Below the pieces are notes generated by a model. That model did no database searches. It saw nothing but the letters and a program-made list of their open reading frames with translations, and was not told the DNA's origin. DNA of 64,000 bases from Ophiodon elongatus (Eukaryota; Chordata; Actinopteri; Perciformes; Hexagrammidae), in contig JACSYO010000705.1 in assembly GCA_016806645.1 (NCBI GenBank), forward strand, positions 57,707-121,706, given 5' to 3'. The position numbers and the translations under genes are program-made. Shown here in pieces: positions 59,467-64,000 of the stretch; the first letter of the stretch is position 1; every line of letters begins with the position of its first letter.

Positions 59467-59514
59467 AGGGCCATCATTGCTGTACATGAGAAACGAATAT
59501 AACAGGAGGGTTAA

Positions 59515-60834
59515 ATTAAAAACATGATCTGACTCAATCATCAGCCTCAGTTGCAAGTTAACGGCTTTGCGGGGTTAGTTCTTCATTCCTATATGTATGC
59601 AGTGGTGCACTAATGTAATCTGAGCAGACAGCGGTACACTTGGGCAATTAAAGCCACTTAGGAGCAGACTGTTATAACTAAGCATGAAGCCTGAAGGTAG
59701 AGTTGTGTTGGATAACCTACTACACCATTTCTTTTTTTCTATTTCTGCAGGAAGTAAAGGGCAATATTATTAATATACTAAGACATTTTTCTGTAGCTAG
59801 TTTCTTTAAGAAAATGTAATGATTAAAATGTTATCGCTGCAGATTTTACATCAGCTGTTTGATAGAACAAGTTTACGTCTTACTGAATGTTGAGAGAGCA
59901 GTTTAATAATCTCAAGTCTTTTAGTGACGATAAAAACAAATCAATACAAGTCAAAATACGAGTCAAAATAAATAGTCTGCCATAGAGAAACATTTCATGC
60001 TCATGTTTCTGTTAGTGGGACAATATCAAATGATCTCTTCTCTGACTAATACTTGGATTACAGTTGCATAATATACAAGAGGCCAGATTTAAGTTTCTCT
60101 GGTATTTATAATTTGGGCAGTGGATCAGGAGGTGTAACCTGTCCTTAGGGGAACAAACATGTTTCAGTTACTACACATGTTGATCACTTGTTTTCTTTTA
60201 GTCAAATATCGACAATTCTGCAAAATTTCAGATTATGTCAAATGACAAGGTTTTCACACCGATCCATCAACCTGATCTCCACATCCTTACTTTCTGCATC
60301 TCTGCATAAAGCACTACTTCCTTCCTACTGAACTTTGACACTGTACGTGAATCATGTGGTGAGTACTTTTTCAATATGAACGTATTTCCTAGGCTCGGAA
60401 GTATTTTCCTTGACAGTCAAAAAGCTGAAAATCTATATTCTTTCTACTTTTGACTAAATTCTCATTCCATGGTCTAGAACAGAGGCTTACAAAATATTGC
60501 CTAAGTACAAGCACATTTCTACCCTTATATGGCTTATCTTTCTAAGATGATCACACTTCCTGTAAACCATCTTTGGGTTGGAAAAAGAAAACAAAAACGA
60601 AAATAACTCTGAAGAGGACAATTTCAATTTTCTAGTTTCGGCCGTTAGTAGAATCTACAATACTTACCAAACGTTATTCATGTCAAATTAAATTAAAGAG
60701 TTTGACAAAGCAGGAAGGAAACTTGAGGAATTTGAGTGTAAATGTGGTCTGTGTTGGGACAGTTTGGCATGAAGACATTTTGATTCCTTTGTTTCTGGTG
60801 TAATTTACATATTTTAGATTTCATCCTCCATGAA
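59515..60834. other. Unique AT-rich sequence, nothing recognised
   Basis: No ORF of note and no identified repeat. Confidence 0.5.
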
Positions 60835-60978
60835 TCGCTACCTTAACGTGGTGGAGGAGTTTGAGTGGCTCAGTGATCCTGGGAGCTATGTTGTCCGGGG
60901 CATCAGCCCCTGGTAGGGTCTCCCAAGACAAACAGGTCGCAGGGGAGAGTCCAGACTAAGAGCAGTTCAAAAACCCCG

Positions 60979-62549
60979 ATGATTAGCAGCACACGGACTA
61001 AGGCCACCTCGCCCGGACCAGGGAAACCGGGGCACCCTCCCGGAGCCAGACCCGGGAGGGGAGCTCGTAGGCGAGCGTCTGGTGGCCGGGCCTTCGCCCA
61101 TGGGGCCCGGTCGGGCTCAGCCCGAAGAAACATCATGGAGCAGCCACCCTGTGGCCCCACCACCCGCAGGGATAAGCATCGGGGTCGGGTGCTATGTGGA
61201 CCGGGCGGCAGGCCGGGCAGGGGGCCTGGGCGAGCTGATCGCCGGCGGCATAGACTAGCTCTAGGGACGTGGAACGTCACCTCGCTAGCGGGGAAAGAGC
61301 CGGAGCTGGTGCGGGAGGTGGAGCGGTACCAGCTAGATATGGTTGGCCTCACCTCCACGCACAGCACTGGCTCTGGAACCAAGCTCCTGGAGAAAGGTTG
61401 GACTTTGTCCTTTTCTGGAGTTGCCCAGGGTGAGAGGCGCCGGGCGGGAGTGGGGATACTCACGAGCCCCCGGCTGAGCGCCGCCGTGTTGGAGTTCTAC
61501 CCGGGGAGCGAGAGGGTGGTCTCCCTGCGCCTGCGGGTTGCGGGGAGTAAGGCTCTGACTGTTGTTTGTGCCTATGCACCGAACAGCAGTTCAGAGTATC
61601 CGGCCTTCTTGGAGTCGGTGGGAGGGGTCCTGGAAAGGGCGCCTCCTGCTGACTCCATAGTTCTCCTGGGAGACTTCAACGCTCACGTGGGCAACGACAG
61701 AGAAACCTGGCGGGGGTGATTGGGAGGAACGGCTTGCCTGATCTGAACCCGAGTGGTGTCTCGCTGTTGGACTTCTGTGCTAGCCACGGTTTGTCCATAA
61801 CGAACACCATGTTCGAACATAGGGTGGCTCATAAGTGTACCTGGTACCAGAACACCTTAGGCAGTAGATCAATGATCGACTTTGTAATCGTTTCATCTGA
61901 TCTGCGGCCGTATGTCTTGGACACTCGGGTGAAGAGAGGAGCAGAGCTGTCAACTGATCACCACCTGGTGGTGAGTTGGATCAGATGGCAGGGGAATCGG
62001 CTGGAGGGACCCGGCAAGCCCAAACGTGTAGTGAGAGTGAACTGGGAACGTCTGGCGGAGGATCCTGTCCGGGAGGTTTTCAACTCCCACCTCCGGAAGA
62101 ACTTCTCACACATCCCAAGGGAGGCTGGGGACATGGAATCCGAGTGGACCATGTTCAAAGCCTCTATTGTGGACACGGCCGCTAGGAGCTGTGGTCGGAA
62201 GGTCACCGGTGCCTGTCGTGGCAGTAACCCGAGAACCCGGTGGTGGACACCGGGGGTGAGGGAAGCCGTCAAACTGAAGAAGGAGGCCTTTCGGGCCTGG
62301 TTGGCTCAGGGGTCTCCTGAAACAGCGGAGAGGTACCGGCAGGCCAAAAGGGCTGCAGCTGCGGTGGTCGCGGACGCTAAAACTCGGGCATGGGAGGAGT
62401 TCGGGGAGGCCATGGAGAAGGACTTTCGGTTGGCCTCAAGGACGTTCTGGCAAACCATCCGACGGCTCAGGAAGGGAAAGCAGGGCTTACCCCAGGCTGT
62501 GCTCAGCACGGGGGGGGAACTGCTGACCCGGACAGGGGACATCCACTAA
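60979..62549 (+). pseudogene. Rex3 endonuclease domain (frameshifted)
   Basis: The N-terminal frame (60979-61719) has 'LALGTWNVTSLAGKEPELVR', 'RRRAGVGILTSPRL', 'VVCAYAPNSSSEYPAFLE' and 'IVLLGDFNAHVGND', the successive motifs of apurinic/apyrimidinic-type LINE endonucleases, which nick target DNA. A run of five Gs at 61712-61716 is one short, shifting the frame. Reading then continues at 61716-62549 with 'NTLGSRSMIDFVIVSSDLR' and 'GAELSTDHHLVVSW', the C-terminal endonuclease motifs with the catalytic D-H pair. The linker beyond (KRAAAAVVADAKTRAWEEFG, ASRTFWQTIRRLRKGKQGL) leads to the reverse transcriptase. The start codon is nominal: 60979 is the first ATG of the open frame and the real initiation site is not known. 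Confidence 0.85.
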
Positions 62550-64000
62550 GGTAGTCAATAAGCTCCTTGGTGGCAAGGCGCCGGGGGTGGATGAGATCCG
62601 CCCTGAGATGCTGAAGGCGCTGGACGTTGTTGGGCTGTCTTGGCTGACACGCCTTTTCAATGTCGCATGGGGGTCAGGAACAGTGCCCATGGACTGGGAG
62701 ACTGGGGTGGTGGTTCCCATTTTCAAAAAGGGGGACCGGAGAGTGTGCTCGAATTATCGGGGTATCACACTACTCAGCCTCCCGGGGAAAGTGTATGCCA
62801 GGGTGCTGGAAAGGAGGCTCCGACCGATTGTCGAACCTCGGATTCAAGAGGAGCAGTGCGGATTCCGTCCCGGTCGTGGAACAGTGGACCAGCTCTTTAC
62901 CCTCGCAAGACTACTGGAGGGCTCTGGGAGTTTGCCCAACCAGTCTACATGTGTTTTGTGGACTTGGAGAAGGCCTTCGACCGGGTCCCTCGGGGGTTTT
63001 TGTGGGGGGTGCTGCGGGAGTATGGGGTGCCGGACCCGTTACAACGGGCCATCCGATCTCTGTACGACTGCAGTAGGAGCTGTGTTCGTATTCTCGGCAA
63101 TAAGTCAGACGCGTTCCCGGTGGGTGTTGGCCTCCGCCAGGGCTGCCCTTTATCACCGGTCCTGTTCGTGACTTTCATGGACAGGATATCTAGGCGTAGC
63201 CGGGGGGAGGAGAACGTCGGGTTCGGGGGTCTCGGGATCACCTCTCTGCTGTTCGCAGATGATGTGGTCCTGTTAGCCTCTTCGGACCATGACCTCCAGC
63301 ATTCACTGGGGCGATTTGCAGCCGAGTGTGACGCGGCGGGGATGAGGGTAAGCACATCCAAATCCGAGGCCATGGTGCTCTGCCGGAAACCGGTGGATTG
63401 CTCCCTCCGGGTGGGGACGCAGTGCCTGCCGCAAGCGAAGGAGTTCAAGTATCTCGGGGTCTTGTTCACGAGTGAGGGTAAGATGGAGCGGGAGATCGAC
63501 CGGCGGATCGGTGCGGCTGCAGCAGTAAAACAGGCGCTGCACCGGACCGTCTTGGTGAAGAGGAGCTGAGCCGGAAGGCAAAGCTCTCAATTTACTGGGC
63601 GGTCTACGTTCCGACCCTCACCTATGGTCACGAACTCTGGGTCGTGACCGAAAGAACGAGGTCTCGGATACAAGCGGCCGAAATGAGTTTTCTCCGTAGG
63701 GTGGCCGGGCTCAGCCTTAGAGATAGGGTAAGGAGCTCGGACATCCGGAGGGAACTTGGAGTTGAGGCGCTACTCCTTCGTATCGAAAGGAGTCAGCTGA
63801 GGTGGTTCGGGCATCTGATCAGGATGCCTCCTGGACGCCTCCCGTTAGAGGTTTTCCAGGCACGCCCAACTGGTAGGAGGCCCCGGGGAAGACCCAGGAC
63901 ACGCTGGAGGGATTATATCTCCCAGCTGGCCTGGGAACGCCTCGGGATCCCCCAGAACGAGCTGGAACGTGTTGCGGGTGAGAGGGAAGCCTGGGTCGGC
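62550..64000 (+). pseudogene. Rex3 reverse transcriptase domain (frameshifted, partial)
   Basis: The sequence resumes in another frame at about 62551 with 'VVNKLLGGKAPGVDEIRPEM'. The link region before this is abnormally short, indicating an internal deletion near 62545. RT motifs follow in order: 'TGVVVPIFKKGDRRVCSNYR', 'ERRLRPIVEPRIQEEQCGF' and 'RPGRGTVDQLFTLARLLEG', then a one-base loss at about 62928. Next come 'VYMCFVDLEKAFDRVPRG' (first catalytic Asp), 'VGVGLRQGCPLSPVLF', and 'SLLFADDVVLLAS' with the FADD catalytic pair at 63252-63263, then 'KEFKYLGVLFTSEGKMEREI'. A further one-base loss at about 63562 creates the stop at 63567. The true frame then continues (ELSRKAKLSIYWAVYVPTLT, then RTRWRDYISQLAWERLGIP) to the window edge. 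RTE elements lack RNase H, and none is seen. Confidence 0.9.

Larger units (their letters stand above)
57837..59514 (+). mobile_element. Internally deleted piggyBac element with TTAA duplications
   Basis: The element spans 57841-59510 (1670 bp) and is bordered by TTAA on both sides (57837-57840 and 59511-59514), the strict piggyBac target. The terminal inverted repeats are CTCTCCTGTTATGTTC (57841-57856) and, on the complement, CCCTCCTGTTATATTC (59495-59510), matching at 14 of 16 positions. The internal coding region is piggyBac-like but shortened (see 58374-59030). Four GGGTCA-NNN-TGACCC palindromes occur, two in the left part and two in the right. Full-length piggyBac elements are usually 2.3-2.6 kb, so this is a deletion derivative that needs transposase from elsewhere to move. 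Confidence 0.9.
60835..64000 (+). mobile_element. Rex3 (RTE-clade LINE), long copy, runs off the window
   Basis: Base composition switches abruptly to GC-rich at about 60830, where the typical 5' leader ('GAATCGCTACCTTAACGTGG' at 60833) begins. The element encodes an apurinic-type endonuclease followed by a reverse transcriptase and carries the sites commonly used to recognise Rex3 ('GGGAGACTGGGGTGGTGGTT' at about 62697 and 'CAGGGCTGCCCTTTATCACC' at about 63139). The window ends within the C-terminal region, just before the short 3' UTR and GATG tail seen in the copy at 1793-2056. It has at least four frameshifts and one internal deletion and so is inactive, but sequence similarity to the truncated copy suggests a fairly recent insertion. 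Confidence 0.92.

Noticed and set aside
60903..61463. 186-aa minus-strand ORF rich in Pro, Arg and Ser
   Set aside because: It is the opposite strand of the GC-rich Rex3 endonuclease region. The plus strand has the real motifs.
1..64000. CRISPR arrays, operons, ribosome binding sites, phage features
   Set aside because: The sequence is eukaryotic. No regularly spaced direct repeats with unique spacers and no prokaryotic gene structure exist.

Overview
This window looks like teleost (spiny-rayed fish) nuclear DNA. It is AT-rich, has no bacterial gene organisation, and carries long (CA)n, (TA)n and (TTTA)n microsatellites plus several repeat families typical of fish genomes. These include a Rex3 (RTE-clade) LINE, a tRNA-derived SINE, piggyBac, Tc1/mariner-like and PIF/Harbinger-like DNA transposons, and LTR fragments. 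No host protein-coding gene could be recognised. Apart from transposon remnants, ORFs are short and have no family signature, so the window is probably intergenic or lies inside a very large intron. One weak exon-like segment sits near 55.8 kb.

Layout. 0-13 kb: mostly unique sequence with a clean nested retroposon (1743-2445: a SINE interrupted by a 5'-truncated Rex3, each with its own target-site duplication), an inverted pair of one dispersed repeat (3.07-4.2 kb), a possible LTR (5.5 kb) and two decayed Tc1/mariner-like fragments (7.65 and 12.76 kb). 13-35 kb: the sparsest part, with a second copy of a common fish repeat (20.3 kb), a run of closely spaced G-tracts (21.4 kb) and a broken Harbinger-type transposase (21.9-22.8 kb). 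35-46 kb: dense in old repeats: a tandem duplication (35.5-36.2 kb), a repeat pair 2.9 kb apart (37.0 and 39.9 kb), a SINE within a DNA-transposon-like repeat (38.2-38.9 kb), an old Rex3 fragment (41.0 kb) and copies of a repeat with a 'TTTAGGCAACAAAAC' core. 46-56 kb: microsatellites, a minisatellite and the exon-like segment. 56-64 kb: a solo LTR with 5-bp duplications (56716-57014), an internally deleted piggyBac element (57841-59510) and a long but frame-broken Rex3 running off the right edge (about 60835-64000).

The most interesting signal is in the piggyBac derivative. Near its two ends it carries four palindromes of the form GGGTCA-NNN-TGACCC. Each contains a perfect GGTCA-NNN-TGACC core, the consensus of an estrogen response element. 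They may be subterminal sites bound by the transposase, but a mobile family with this structure could also spread nuclear-receptor binding sites. All family assignments rest on motifs read by eye and no database search was run.
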